This document shows, one piece after another, positions 25,190-33,201 of a stretch of 34,074 nucleotides of DNA (the stretch's first letter is position 1; each line of letters starts with the position of its first letter). The stretch is from Ignavibacteria bacterium (lineage in GTDB: Bacteria > Bacteroidota > Ignavibacteria > Tepidaquicellales > OLB5): the NCBI GenBank assembly GCA_030835085.1, contig JAUQWQ010000167.1:1-34074 (forward strand). The letters are read 5' to 3'. The notes beneath the pieces were generated by a model. It made no database searches and had not been told where the DNA came from. It saw only the letters and a program-made list of their open reading frames with translations. The position numbers were made by a program, and so were the translations under genes.

Positions 25190-26704
25190 ATGAAAATCAA
25201 ATATGAGGTAAAGAAGATCAAGGATATAAAAGCCGATGTAGTTTCATCGGTAACCTTTGAAGACCAGGTTTCAACAAAAATGCACTGGTTAAATACGCTT
25301 TTCAAAGGTACACTTGATACGTTAATTGAGACCAATGACTTTAAAGCAAAAGCCGGCTCATCTGTTTTAACTTACCTTGGTCCTGATAACAGGAGCAAAA
25401 GGTTAATGGTGATAGGGCTTGGCAATTCAAAAGAGATAACACTGGAAGGCATCAGAAAATCATACGCTACTGCGGCCAAAAAGCTTAATGCAATGAAGCT
25501 TACTTCAGTTGGATTCGAAGTACCAGATCTTGCGTACATAAAAAGCATAACAAACGCTTCGCATTATGATATAATGCAGGCTATCTGCGAAGGCGTGTTT
25601 TTAACACAATACTCACCAAAAAAATATTACGCAAAAAATGATTTTGTACCGTTCAATGAAGTAATATTCTTCACTGATTCACCCAAGTATACCCGTGAAG
25701 CTCAGGAAGCATTAAAAGACGCGAAAATAATCTGCGATGCGGCAATAGTTGCAAGGGAACTTGAAAATGAGCCTTCGAACTTTTTAACTCCCGATAAATT
25801 TGCCGAGTATGTTAAAAAATCATCCGTAAAAGCAGGTTACCAGGTAACAGTTTTTGATGAAAAGAAAATTGCACAGCTTAGCATGGGCGGCGTTATAAAT
25901 GTGGGAAAAGGCAGTGTAAATCCACCGAGATTTTTAATACTCCAGTATTTCGGCGCTAATAAATCAGAAAAGCCGGTTGTACTTGTTGGTAAAGGAGTAA
26001 CATTCGATTCAGGCGGTATTTCAATTAAACCGGCTGCGGGAATGGACGCAATGAAGATGGATATGGGCGGCGCAGCCGCTGTTGTTGGTGCATTTGAAGC
26101 TGTTGCAAGATTAAAATATAAAATGAACCTGATAGGTTTAATTCCTTCAGTGGAAAATATGCCAGATGCAGGCGCTTACAAGCCGGGCGATGTTATAAAA
26201 AGCTACGGCGGTATTACAATTGAAATTGATAACACTGACGCTGAAGGCCGCCTGATACTTGCAGACGCGCTTGAATACGCAGGTAACTACAAGCCTAAAG
26301 CAGTAATTGATCTCTGCACATTGACGGGTGCTGCAATAATCTGTTTCGGTCATTTACTTGCAGGATTAATGGGCAATGATAAAGAGCTCAACAAAAAAAT
26401 ATTCGCAGCCGGAGAAAAAACATACGAACGCGTGTGGGAAATGCCGCTTTATGATGAATATGATAAGTTAATGAAGAGCGAAATTGCCGATATAAAAAAT
26501 GCCGGACCCGCAAGACAGGCCGGTACAATTATGGGCGGAATATTCCTGAAGAAATTCGTGCAGGATAAATATCCATGGGCACATTTAGATATCGCTAGCG
26601 TAGCAATGGGTCTTGGTGAATCAGCTGAAGATTACCATACACCGGGCGCAACAGGTTACGGCGTTAGATTGCTTACAGAGCTACTTAAACAATATTCTCA
26701 TTAA
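25190..26704 (+). CDS. pepA: Leucyl aminopeptidase (peptidase M17)
   Basis: 504 residues, cytosolic. The M17 signature NTDAEGRL is at 348-355. Metal and catalytic residues are all present: K268 and D273 in GKGVTFDSGG, K280 in SIKP, D291, D350, E352 and R354; these are E. coli PepA positions shifted by two. The enzyme removes N-terminal residues from peptides as a two-metal hexamer; some homologues also bind DNA. GGAG lies 9 nt before the ATG, supporting the start. The MFS transporter gene follows after 37 bp, so co-transcription is plausible. Length is normal (about 500). Confidence 0.97.
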   Translation: MKIKYEVKKIKDIKADVVSSVTFEDQVSTKMHWLNTLFKGTLDTLIETNDFKAKAGSSVLTYLGPDNRSKRLMVIGLGNSKEITLEGIRKSYATAAKKLNAMKLTSVGFEVPDLAYIKSITNASHYDIMQAICEGVFLTQYSPKKYYAKNDFVPFNEVIFFTDSPKYTREAQEALKDAKIICDAAIVARELENEPSNFLTPDKFAEYVKKSSVKAGYQVTVFDEKKIAQLSMGGVINVGKGSVNPPRFLILQYFGANKSEKPVVLVGKGVTFDSGGISIKPAAGMDAMKMDMGGAAAVVGAFEAVARLKYKMNLIGLIPSVENMPDAGAYKPGDVIKSYGGITIEIDNTDAEGRLILADALEYAGNYKPKAVIDLCTLTGAAIICFGHLLAGLMGNDKELNKKIFAAGEKTYERVWEMPLYDEYDKLMKSEIADIKNAGPARQAGTIMGGIFLKKFVQDKYPWAHLDIASVAMGLGESAEDYHTPGATGYGVRLLTELLKQYSH

Positions 26705-26741
26705 TAAGATATTAAAAAGGTAAAGAGGATAAGTTAGCGGC

Positions 26742-27959
26742 TTGAAAAAAATCGAGTCTCCCTCGAAGATATTACTTGTACTTACATTAATTGAGTTCAT
26801 CAATTATTTTGACAGGCAGGTAGTATTTCCTTTGTTCAGTTTCCTGAAAGCTGATTTCGGCCTGAGTGATTTTGAGCTGGGGTTAATAGGAACAGTGTTC
26901 ATGATAATCCATGCCTCATTTTCGGTTCCCCTCGGGATACTGGCAGATAAATGGGTGCGGAAGAATATTATAGCAATGGGTGTTGCAATTTGGTCTATAG
27001 CAACCTTTATAACCGGATTAGTACAGAATTTCACGCAGCTTTTGTTTACCCGCGCGGCTGTGGGTATCGGCGAAGCGTCATACGCTCCCGCTGCCACATC
27101 GCTTATAGCGGATAACTTCCCTTTGGAAAAACGCGCGCGCGCAAGCTCGATCTTTCACCTTGGAATGTTCTTTGGCGGCACACTTGGTATGATACTTGCC
27201 GGTGTGCTTGGTTCAAAACTTGGATGGAGAGCCTGCTTTTTTATAGTTGCCATTCCGGGCATTATTCTTGCTCTAACTTCATTAAGGATCAAAGAAACCA
27301 AACACGAACATAAGAATACAGCGGAAGTCAACAGGAAGAATATTTTTCAGCTTTTCAAAACTCCCGCTTATGTTTTAACACTGCTATCGGGAATAATGCT
27401 TACCTTCACATCATCTGCAATCATAAGCTGGATGACACAGTTCTTCATACGTTTTCATAACTATTCCGTTGACCAGGCTTCAATAACTATCGGGCTTGCG
27501 GTCATAATAGGCGGACCGATAGGGATTTATTCCGGCGGTTACTTCAGCGATCTGTTGTATAATAAATATAAAAAGCCCAGATCGCTTGCGATGGCAATTG
27601 CTTTTATTCTTGCTACTCCGCTGATGTATATAACATTAACTACACACAATGAAATCCTGCTCTTGATAACCCTTGTACTTGCAACATATTTAATGACCTT
27701 TTACTACGGACCCATGGTTGCGTTAATACAGGATATCGTTCCGGGTTCTCTAAAAGCTACAGCTTTCGCATTCTATTTATTTACAGTGCATTTGATCGGT
27801 TCAACACCCGCCCCTGCTTTGATAGGTGTTGTATCAGATGCAAGCGATCTGCAAAAAGCGATGTTCCTTGTGGTAGCATCAAATTTAATCGGCGGAATAA
27901 TGCTGCTTGTAACCAGCAGATATTTGATTAAAGAGCGCTTAAAAACACAAAATATGTAA
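26742..27959 (+). CDS. MFS transporter, spinster-like
   Basis: 405 residues with 12 predicted membrane helices. NYFDRQVVFPLFSFLKADFG at the first helix and VGIGEASYAPAATSLIADNF after the fourth are hallmarks of spinster-type MFS proteins. The cytoplasmic loop 2-3 motif is present as GILADKWVRKN. The start is TTG (TTGAAAAAAATC) with AAAGAGG upstream. Substrates of bacterial spinster-like proteins are mostly unknown (lipids, organic acids and drugs have been suggested), so none is assigned. It is 37 bp downstream of pepA, which hints at a peptide or amino-acid link without proving it. Confidence 0.88.
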   Translation: MKKIESPSKILLVLTLIEFINYFDRQVVFPLFSFLKADFGLSDFELGLIGTVFMIIHASFSVPLGILADKWVRKNIIAMGVAIWSIATFITGLVQNFTQLLFTRAAVGIGEASYAPAATSLIADNFPLEKRARASSIFHLGMFFGGTLGMILAGVLGSKLGWRACFFIVAIPGIILALTSLRIKETKHEHKNTAEVNRKNIFQLFKTPAYVLTLLSGIMLTFTSSAIISWMTQFFIRFHNYSVDQASITIGLAVIIGGPIGIYSGGYFSDLLYNKYKKPRSLAMAIAFILATPLMYITLTTHNEILLLITLVLATYLMTFYYGPMVALIQDIVPGSLKATAFAFYLFTVHLIGSTPAPALIGVVSDASDLQKAMFLVVASNLIGGIMLLVTSRYLIKERLKTQNM

Positions 27960-28097
27960 ATTCATTACTTTAGGCTATTTGAAATTACGCGAAATTTTGA
28001 CTAAATTATTAATATTGAATAAGATAAATTTGTATGATGGCTTGTGTTTTTGAAACATAAATAAGCTTTTTATGATTTAATTAGTAAACAGGTTTTA

Positions 28098-29480
28098 TTG
28101 AAAGATAACGAAATTACACATAATACTGAAAAAGGCGATAAATCGCACCAAAACGGCAAGTTTTTAAGATGTATCAATATTGACTGTATCTTTAACAGCT
28201 CAAATGAACAGGGTGCAAAACGCAATACATGCTCACACCCAAATGTTATTGTGGAAAGCCGCTTTGCCGATATTACTATTGCAATTTGCTCGGAGTTCAG
28301 AAGTAAAAAAGATTATACTTTTGAAAAGCCTGCAACAATTGTTGAAGTTAAGACCGGTGAAAAAACGGAGATAAAAGGCAGACCGGACCTTGGAATTGAA
28401 ACAATCGAAAAGGTCACAACCAAAGAGCTTGAAGACGATGTAAATAAGGTTCAGGATAAACCTGCTGTTGTAACCAAAGAACCTGAGAGCATTAATGTAC
28501 AGGATCATATTAAACCATTTGTGATTGATTCCGGTACAACAGAACCGCATGAGCTTACCGTTGATGAAATATATAACCTGACTACCAAACCCGGTACGGG
28601 TTTTTTAACACTGAAAGGTCTATACCAGCCAAATACACGCAAAGGTCTTATTGGCTCTATATTATTCCATTTCTTCCTGCTGTTTGTTATGTACCAGACC
28701 CTGGTGCCTAAGGAAGAAAAACCAAACGGCGAAAATAACCAGCGCATAGTAGTTGTCGAAGACCTCGAAATGCCTAAGTTCGATCCGCCGGATATTGACA
28801 AAATAAAAGAAGATGAACAAAAACTGCTTGAAGAGCAGGAAATTAAGGATAACACTAAAGATGTAAGGCCAAAAATACAGAAGAAAACAATTACTCCGAA
28901 TATTAAGCGGCCTATAGATAATACAAAAGATACAAATCTGAGCAAGCTCAACGATACGAACAAGGTTAAAAACGATTCTAATTTAACCAAGAATCCGAGA
29001 GATACAAACAGGATACAGATTCCTGATTCGCTTAAAGCTACATATGATAAGAACGAGATCGGTCTGATTGTGAATTTCCCCAAAGGCTGGAAACTGCTTG
29101 ATAACAGGGATGTTAATCTGAACCAGAAGGAATTTAACGGGGTAATTCTCGCTACGGATTCTTCGAGTGAAGACCCGGGAGCAGTAAATATGTTCCTGCT
29201 GGTAGATGACCCGCAGCACAGCGCATATAATAAGGCTACATATAAGAATCCGTTCCAGATGGATGATTCACTGGTTGTTGGTTATGTAACCGACCCGATA
29301 AAATCCAGCGGCAAGAAATTTTCCACGAAGTATTACCTGTTCACAGATCCAACCGGGGCAAAGAATATCCAGGTGAATGTTGATTACGCCTCGCAGGCAA
29401 TGATGGAAAAATACCAGTTAATGGTTGATGCTGTTGTACGCTCCATAAAGATCGCTCCCCCGCCGAAGAAGGATCCGTAA
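28098..29480 (+). CDS. Membrane-anchored TonB-like protein with N-terminal cysteine cluster and PsbP/Mog1-like C-terminus
   Basis: 460 residues from TTG. Residues 22-67 hold C25, C30, C45 and C64 with C-x4-C and a CSHP motif, resembling small zinc-binding cysteine domains (DUF1540-like by eye). An acidic linker follows, then one membrane helix (about 183-202, GLIGSILFHFFLLFVMYQTL), the way TonB proteins begin. A charged K/E/P-rich linker (about 203-315) would span the periplasm. The C-terminal part (IGLIVNFPKGWKLLDN to VVRSIKIAPP) resembles the PsbP/Mog1 fold rather than the TonB C-terminal domain. So it is TonB-like in layout but probably not a classical TonB. Function unknown. Confidence 0.7.
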   Translation: MKDNEITHNTEKGDKSHQNGKFLRCINIDCIFNSSNEQGAKRNTCSHPNVIVESRFADITIAICSEFRSKKDYTFEKPATIVEVKTGEKTEIKGRPDLGIETIEKVTTKELEDDVNKVQDKPAVVTKEPESINVQDHIKPFVIDSGTTEPHELTVDEIYNLTTKPGTGFLTLKGLYQPNTRKGLIGSILFHFFLLFVMYQTLVPKEEKPNGENNQRIVVVEDLEMPKFDPPDIDKIKEDEQKLLEEQEIKDNTKDVRPKIQKKTITPNIKRPIDNTKDTNLSKLNDTNKVKNDSNLTKNPRDTNRIQIPDSLKATYDKNEIGLIVNFPKGWKLLDNRDVNLNQKEFNGVILATDSSSEDPGAVNMFLLVDDPQHSAYNKATYKNPFQMDDSLVVGYVTDPIKSSGKKFSTKYYLFTDPTGAKNIQVNVDYASQAMMEKYQLMVDAVVRSIKIAPPPKKDP

Positions 29481-29492
29481 GAACACTTTCCA

Positions 29493-29523
29493 TGTCATGC
29501 TGAACTTGTTTCAGCATCTACCT
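29493..29523. repeat. Dispersed palindromic repeat, left-end copy
   Basis: ATGCTGAA and TTCAGCAT (29497-29517) form an 8-bp stem with loop CTTGT. The sequence matches the left end of the larger elements at 29991 and 30145. Confidence 0.7.
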
Positions 29524-29640
29524 GCATACTTTGGAATTAACAAGCAAGACAACTGACTATGAAACTCGTTCACAGTTACTTAAATCAATCTAGCTTTTTT
29601 CTAATCTTGAATTATCCCTTTACATATATTATTTTAATCC

Positions 29641-29976
29641 ATGGCCAATAATGATTATTACGTGTATATAATGACAAATATTTCAAAGACATTATATACA
29701 GGCGTTACCAATAACATTCATTTAAGAGTTCTGCAGCATAAATATGGAGTTAATAAAGGATTCACCAGCAAATACAAAATTGATAAGCTGGTCTATTTTG
29801 AATGGACTGACTCTATTGAGGCTGCAATCAAAAGAGAAAAACAACTCAAGAACTGGCACAGAGGCTGGAAAATTAATCTAATAGAAAGCGCAAACAGAAA
29901 TTGGGATGATCTTTCTGCCGGGTGGTACGATGGAATTGATCCTTGTGAAGTATTGAAGGATTATACGGGAGAGTAA
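29641..29976 (+). CDS. GIY-YIG domain protein (UPF0213/YhbQ-like)
   Basis: 111 residues. YYVYIMTNISKTLYTGVTNN is the GIY-YIG core, with the arginine at LRVLQHK and the conserved glutamate in IEAAIKREKQLKNWHRGWKI. Such single-domain proteins are often named after UvrC but lack its other domains; structure-specific nuclease activity is known for some members, and the cellular role is mostly unknown. It stands alone, with dispersed repeats on both sides, an arrangement sometimes seen for small genes that move or are duplicated. There is no strong Shine-Dalgarno site. Confidence 0.9.
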   Translation: MANNDYYVYIMTNISKTLYTGVTNNIHLRVLQHKYGVNKGFTSKYKIDKLVYFEWTDSIEAAIKREKQLKNWHRGWKINLIESANRNWDDLSAGWYDGIDPCEVLKDYTGE

Positions 29977-29990
29977 TTTCTTACAATATT

Positions 29991-30133
29991 ATGCTAAACT
30001 TGGTTCAGCGTCCCGGTGCTTTTCCGGTCCCGTTTCAAGGGATGTTTGCTTGCCTTAAGATTAAAGAGTTTGATAGCAGACCTTGAAACGCCTGCCTGCC
30101 GTAACGGCAGTTCAGGCAGGAGTTCAGGGTGAC
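29991..30133. repeat. MITE-like element, copy with nested palindrome
   Basis: About 143 bp. The left end (ATGCTAAACTTGGTTCAGCG) and right end (GTTCAGGGTGAC) correspond to the ends of the copy at 30145-30260. The bodies align through CCCGGTGC, CTTTTCCGGTC, TTTGCTTGCCTT and AGCAGACC. Near the right end it holds an extra 30-bp palindrome (30091-30120: CCTGC, CTGCCG, loop TAA, CGGCAG, TTCAG, GCAGG) that the other copy lacks, which marks a secondary insertion. Confidence 0.75.
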
Positions 30134-30144
30134 AAATGAAACTA

Positions 30145-30260
30145 TCATGTTGAACTTGTTTCAGCATCCCGGCGTTTTTCTGGTCCTGCTTCAGCGGAAT
30201 GTCTGCTTACCTTGAGATCATGGAGTAGGACAGCAGACCCTGAAACAAGTTCAGGGTGAC
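30145..30260. repeat. MITE-like element, simple copy
   Basis: About 116 bp. The left end TGTTGAACTTGTTTCAG is nearly the inverse complement of the right end CTGAAACAAGTTCAGGGTGA, so the element has terminal inverted repeats of about 18-20 bp. No coding sequence. It is in direct orientation relative to the copy at 29991. Confidence 0.75.
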
Positions 30261-30292
30261 ATAGTTGCAGAATAATGGAATTTGTTTTCTCT

Positions 30293-30319
30293 GTCATATT
30301 GAAAAGGATTCAGGGTGAC
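30293..30319. repeat. Short internally deleted copy of the MITE-like element
   Basis: GTCATATTGAA joined to GGATTCAGGGTGAC retains only the two ends. It sits 23 nt before the queG start. Confidence 0.6.
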
Positions 30320-30342
30320 AAGATTCTGGTAAAACCGATTAA

Positions 30343-31383
30343 ATGAACATAACAGACCAATCATTTAAAAATTCGATAACATCAAAAGCAAAAGAACTTG
30401 GCTTTTTTGCATGCGGTTTTGCGAAGTACGAAGTGCTTGAAGATGAGTCCCATAAGCTGCGCAAGTGGCTGGATGAAGGCAAGCAGGCTGATATGGCATG
30501 GATAGAACGCGGATTTGATAAACGAAAAGACATCCGGCAGATAATGCCAGAAGCAAAGAGTGTAATTTCGCTTGCTTTCAATTATTACGCTCCGTTTGAA
30601 CATGATGAAAGCAAGCCAAAGATATCACGGTATGCATGGGGTAAGGATTATCACAAAATTTTAAAGAAGAAGCTGAAGGAGTTGTGTGAGTTTATAAGCG
30701 TAACCTCACCCCCATCCCCTCTCCTAAAAGGAGAGGGGGGAGTTCTATTGAAGAGTTATGTTGATGACGGTCCCGTGATGGATAAAGTATGGGCTCAAAA
30801 AGCGGGAATTGGCTGGATGGGAAAACATTCCAACATCATTAATCCCGATTACGGCTCATGGTTTTTCCTGAGTGAAATCATCACAAATATTGATTTTGGT
30901 AACTACGATACACCAATTGAAGATATGTGCGGTAGCTGTACAATTTGCATATCCGCATGTCCAACGGGAGCTATTGAAAGCGAATATGTTGTTAATGCAA
31001 ATAAATGCATATCATATCAAACCATTGAGAACCGGGGTGAGATTCCCCTTGAAATTAACTTAGACGGCTGGATATTTGGCTGTGATGTGTGCCAGGATGT
31101 ATGTCCGTTTAACTCGCCAAAGTATAATCATGTGACTGAGGAAAAGGGCTTCTGGCCGAAGTTGATAACCTCACCCCCGTCCCACCTGACTGCTGGTGCA
31201 GTTCTCCTGAAAGGAGATGGGGGCAATAGTTACAAAAACATAGAGCTACATCTAAACGAAATAGATAAAGAGACATTATTAACTCTTACAGAAGAGCAGT
31301 TTGCTGAAACATTCGCGGACTCCCCCATTAAGCGCACAAAATATACGGGATGGAAGCGGAATCTGGAAAGGTTCAAAAAGTAA
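30343..31383 (+). CDS. queG: Epoxyqueuosine reductase
   Basis: 346 residues, cytoplasmic, the cobalamin-dependent enzyme that reduces epoxyqueuosine to queuosine in tRNA. Visible hallmarks are SYVDDGPVMDKVWAQKAGIG with GWMGKHSN, the first 4Fe-4S site CGSCTICISACPTGAI (C196, C199, C202, C206), the QueG signature NKCISYQTIENRGEIP and the second cluster site GCDVCQDVCPFN. Two in-frame insertions interrupt the normal sequence: about residues 121-135 (TSPPSPLLKGEGGV) and 275-294 (TSPPSHLTAGAVLLKGDGG). Both are encoded by palindromic DNA repeats and lie away from the catalytic motifs. The enzyme is probably still active, since all cysteines and the active-site region are intact. Confidence 0.95.
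   Translation: MNITDQSFKNSITSKAKELGFFACGFAKYEVLEDESHKLRKWLDEGKQADMAWIERGFDKRKDIRQIMPEAKSVISLAFNYYAPFEHDESKPKISRYAWGKDYHKILKKKLKELCEFISVTSPPSPLLKGEGGVLLKSYVDDGPVMDKVWAQKAGIGWMGKHSNIINPDYGSWFFLSEIITNIDFGNYDTPIEDMCGSCTICISACPTGAIESEYVVNANKCISYQTIENRGEIPLEINLDGWIFGCDVCQDVCPFNSPKYNHVTEEKGFWPKLITSPPSHLTAGAVLLKGDGGNSYKNIELHLNEIDKETLLTLTEEQFAETFADSPIKRTKYTGWKRNLERFKK
30703..30746. repeat. In-frame palindromic repeat in queG, copy 1
   Basis: ACCTCACCCCC leads into CCCCTCTCCT (30716-30725), loop AAA and AGGAGAGGGG (30729-30738), a perfect 10-bp stem, then GGAGTTCT. It encodes TSPPSPLLKGEGGVL and keeps the frame. Confidence 0.85.
31167..31224. repeat. In-frame palindromic repeat in queG, copy 2 with internal extra segment
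   Basis: It starts with ACCTCACCCCCGTCCC, nearly identical to copy 1, and ends CTCCTGAAAGGAGATGGGGG. Between the arms is an extra segment (CACCTGACTGCTGGTGCAG) absent from copy 1. It encodes TSPPSHLTAGAVLLKGDGG and keeps the frame. Confidence 0.8.
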
Positions 31384-31404
31384 AATTTTTAATTATCTTT
31401 GTGT

Positions 31405-31629
31405 ATGCCTAAATCAAAATTTCTGAAAATATTCGCGCTGCTGGAGATGCTTTCTGCAACAATTTTCCTTGCGCTTGCGCTGATATTTTTCATTTCACGA
31501 GAGAGTATGGGCGGAGATGTGATAATTCCGTCGATATTCGGATTCATCGGGATATGCTCATTTATTGCGGCACCAATCCTTATGAAATTTGCAAAAAAAG
31601 CAGAGCTTGCTGAAAAATCGAACAAGTAA
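31405..31629 (+). CDS. Small two-helix membrane protein
   Basis: 74 residues from ATG 31405 (MPKSKFLKIF); a TTG six bases upstream is less likely. Two hydrophobic helices (about 10-30 and 42-62) are joined by a short loop (SRESMGGDVI), with a charged end (KKAELAEKSNK). No family recognised. It lies 16 bp upstream of the DUF3592-like gene and is probably co-transcribed with it; both are small membrane proteins. Confidence 0.7.
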   Translation: MPKSKFLKIFALLEMLSATIFLALALIFFISRESMGGDVIIPSIFGFIGICSFIAAPILMKFAKKAELAEKSNK

Positions 31630-31645
31630 TTAAAACCAATATTTT

Positions 31646-32140
31646 ATGGCAACTTCACCCCAAAACGCACCCAACATTTTAAAGTACATTGCATTCGGTA
31701 TGCTTTCAGTATCCGTTGTGCTGGTTATACTGGGAGTTTACTTTTACCAGAAGGAAGATGCTTTTTTAAAAGAATGCAATCTGATTACGTGCAAAATTAC
31801 CAAAATTGAAGAAAAAAGACTGGGCAAAGCGTATGTGACTTTTTCAGAAGTAAACGGTAATTATAAACCATTTGTGTATTATGTAGAATACGACGCCTCA
31901 GAAAGTGACCTTAGTTACAATGAAGGCGAAGTGCATGAAGTCTATTACTATTCCAAAGATCCCGCTCAATCACAGGTTAAAGGATTTTTCGAAAATCACC
32001 TGACATCATTCATATTACTTATCGTGGGTTTTGCGTTCATGCTCGATTTTCCGATACTGCTGATGGTTGTTTCTAAAACCAAAAAGCAAAGAATGGCTAA
32101 GCAGCAGTATGGGATAAAAGATGAAGTTATCAGTGAATAG
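31646..32140 (+). CDS. DUF3592-like membrane protein
   Basis: 164 residues. Helix 1 (about 14-34) and helix 2 (about 114-140) flank an extracytoplasmic beta-rich region. TCKITKIEEKRL, YYVEYDASESDLSYNEGEVH and VYYYSKDPAQSQV match the layout of DUF3592 proteins (V-x-Y-x-V-x-G then YxPxxP-like segments). No function is known for the family. The stop codon lies inside a 7-nt-period repeat array. Confidence 0.75.
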   Translation: MATSPQNAPNILKYIAFGMLSVSVVLVILGVYFYQKEDAFLKECNLITCKITKIEEKRLGKAYVTFSEVNGNYKPFVYYVEYDASESDLSYNEGEVHEVYYYSKDPAQSQVKGFFENHLTSFILLIVGFAFMLDFPILLMVVSKTKKQRMAKQQYGIKDEVISE

Positions 32141-32180
32141 TGAAATGTGAAATGTCAAACGTGAAATGCGAAAGTCATAA
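32132..32180. repeat. Seven-nucleotide-period tandem repeat over a stop codon
   Basis: Units AGTGAAT, AGTGAAA, TGTGAAA, TGTCAAA, CGTGAAA, TGCGAAA and GTCATAA follow one another with a strict 7-nt period. The first unit includes the final codons and the TAG stop (32138-32140) of the preceding gene. Confidence 0.75.
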
Positions 32181-32339
32181 CGGAATATTTGCAAATTAAC
32201 ATTTCAAAGATGTGTTTCGTAATTTCTATTTCCTAAAGCTTAATATCCAACCTGAAACCTTTAACATGTAACTTTTCCCCAACTTATTGTCACACTCCCC
32301 TGCTTCCTATTGTCTAATAATACAAATAACCATAAAACC

Positions 32340-32792
32340 ATGATAAAATTCTTAATTTTATTGCCTTCAATTATTTGTATGAATATACTTGCGCAGGGTA
32401 ACATTGCTGATGCTTTGAAAAAAGCGGATATTGAATTTTCAAATTTATCAAAAGAAAAAGGAGTAAAGGAAGCTTTTATTGCATACACAGCTGATAACGG
32501 TGTACTGCTAAGACCTTTTATGATGCCTGTTGTGGGTTTTGATGCAGTCAAAAAGTTTATGGAAGAAGGCGACAGTAATTTCCAGTTAACCTGGGAACCT
32601 GTTTATGCAGATGTCTGTACTTCAGGAGAAATGGGATATACTTACGGTCTGTATACTGCCGTGTATAAGGATGAAAAAGGAGTTGAGCAATCATCCCGTG
32701 GGACGTATGTATCGATATGGAAGAAAGATAAGGATGGGAACTGGAAATTTGTTCTGGATACGGGAAATCCGGGCCTGGAACCGAAGAAGTGA
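32340..32792 (+). CDS. Secreted NTF2-like / DUF4440 protein
   Basis: I choose ATG 32340 (150 residues), which starts a signal peptide (MIKFLILLPSIICMNILAQ); a TTG at 32310 adds ten polar residues. The mature part (ALKKADIEFSNLSKEKGVKE, AFIAYTADNGVLLRP, GFDAVKKFM, EMGYTYGLYTAVYKDEKG, YVSIWKKDKDGNWKFVLD) is the SnoaL/DUF4440 pattern of a cone-shaped NTF2-like fold. Catalytic role unknown; many are small-molecule binders in the periplasm. It stands alone and converges on arsR. Confidence 0.85.
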   Translation: MIKFLILLPSIICMNILAQGNIADALKKADIEFSNLSKEKGVKEAFIAYTADNGVLLRPFMMPVVGFDAVKKFMEEGDSNFQLTWEPVYADVCTSGEMGYTYGLYTAVYKDEKGVEQSSRGTYVSIWKKDKDGNWKFVLDTGNPGLEPKK

Positions 32793-32803
32793 AGAAGAAC
32801 TTT

Positions 32804-32829
32804 GAACAAGGGGCTGAAACCCCTTGTTC
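32804..32829. terminator. Stem-loop between convergent genes
   Basis: GAACAAGGGG (32804-32813) and CCCCTTGTTC (32820-32829) form a perfect 10-bp stem with loop CTGAAA. There is no long T-run on either strand. Its place between two convergent genes suggests a two-way terminator. Confidence 0.65.
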
Positions 32830-32848
32830 ATTACTTTGATCACCTTCT

Positions 32849-33160
32849 CTATTTTTCTTCAATAAACTTTTTCAATGAATTGAGCTTTTTGTCCCAGAAC
32901 TTATCATAGAATTTGAGCCAGTTAAAAACCACATCCAGTCTACCGGGGTTAAAGCTGAAAAATCTCTCTCTTCCCTTTTTGACCTGCTTAACTAGTTTTG
33001 AATTTTCGAGAATCCGCAGGTGTTTTGATATTGCCGGACGTGAGATAGTGAAGTTATCTGCTATTGCATTTACATTCATTCTCTCACGTGAGAGCATTAC
33101 AATTATCTTTCTTCTGTTCTCATCGGCAAGAGCAGAAAATACACTGTTTGTATTATTCAT
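32849..33160 (-). CDS. ArsR-family transcriptional regulator
   Basis: 103 residues. The winged helix is complete: FSALADENRRKIIVMLS, the recognition region NVNAIADNFTISRPAISKHL and the wing LVKQVKKGRERFFSF. The metal-binding CVC motif of ArsR/SmtB sensors is absent; this fits the metal-independent group found with AHSA1/SRPBCC genes. It is the second gene of a minus-strand pair, 41 bp after the AHSA1 gene, and probably represses both by binding the palindromes at 33659-33699 (inference). Confidence 0.9.
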   Translation of the reverse strand: MNNTNSVFSALADENRRKIIVMLSRERMNVNAIADNFTISRPAISKHLRILENSKLVKQVKKGRERFFSFNPGRLDVVFNWLKFYDKFWDKKLNSLKKFIEEK

Positions 33161-33201
33161 ATATTAAGTGTTTAATGCGTTTTTTTTGAAATCAGAAATG
33201 T

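Larger units (their letters stand above)
29977..30342. other. Repeat-filled intergenic region
   Basis: No gene was seen. Almost the whole stretch consists of MITE-like repeats: two long copies (29991-30133, 30145-30260) and a short deleted copy (30293-30319). Confidence 0.8.

Noticed and set aside
27996-28032. Promoter TTTG / TAAATTTG upstream of the TonB-like gene
   Set aside because: The -7 box fits, but the 25-bp spacer is longer than the usual range, so no firm promoter call is made.
28505-29083. 192-residue open frame on the minus strand
   Set aside because: It lies fully antisense to the TonB-like protein gene, in a region with strong codon constraint on the plus strand. The serine/phenylalanine-rich translation is typical of a shadow frame.
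29991-30319. Possible CRISPR array
   Set aside because: The repeats are long, unequal, with terminal inverted repeats and no regular spacers; there are no cas genes.
32557-32862. 101-residue minus-strand frame crossing the NTF2-like gene end
   Set aside because: It runs through the intergenic stem-loop and antisense to a gene with a signal peptide and fold pattern; no family resemblance.
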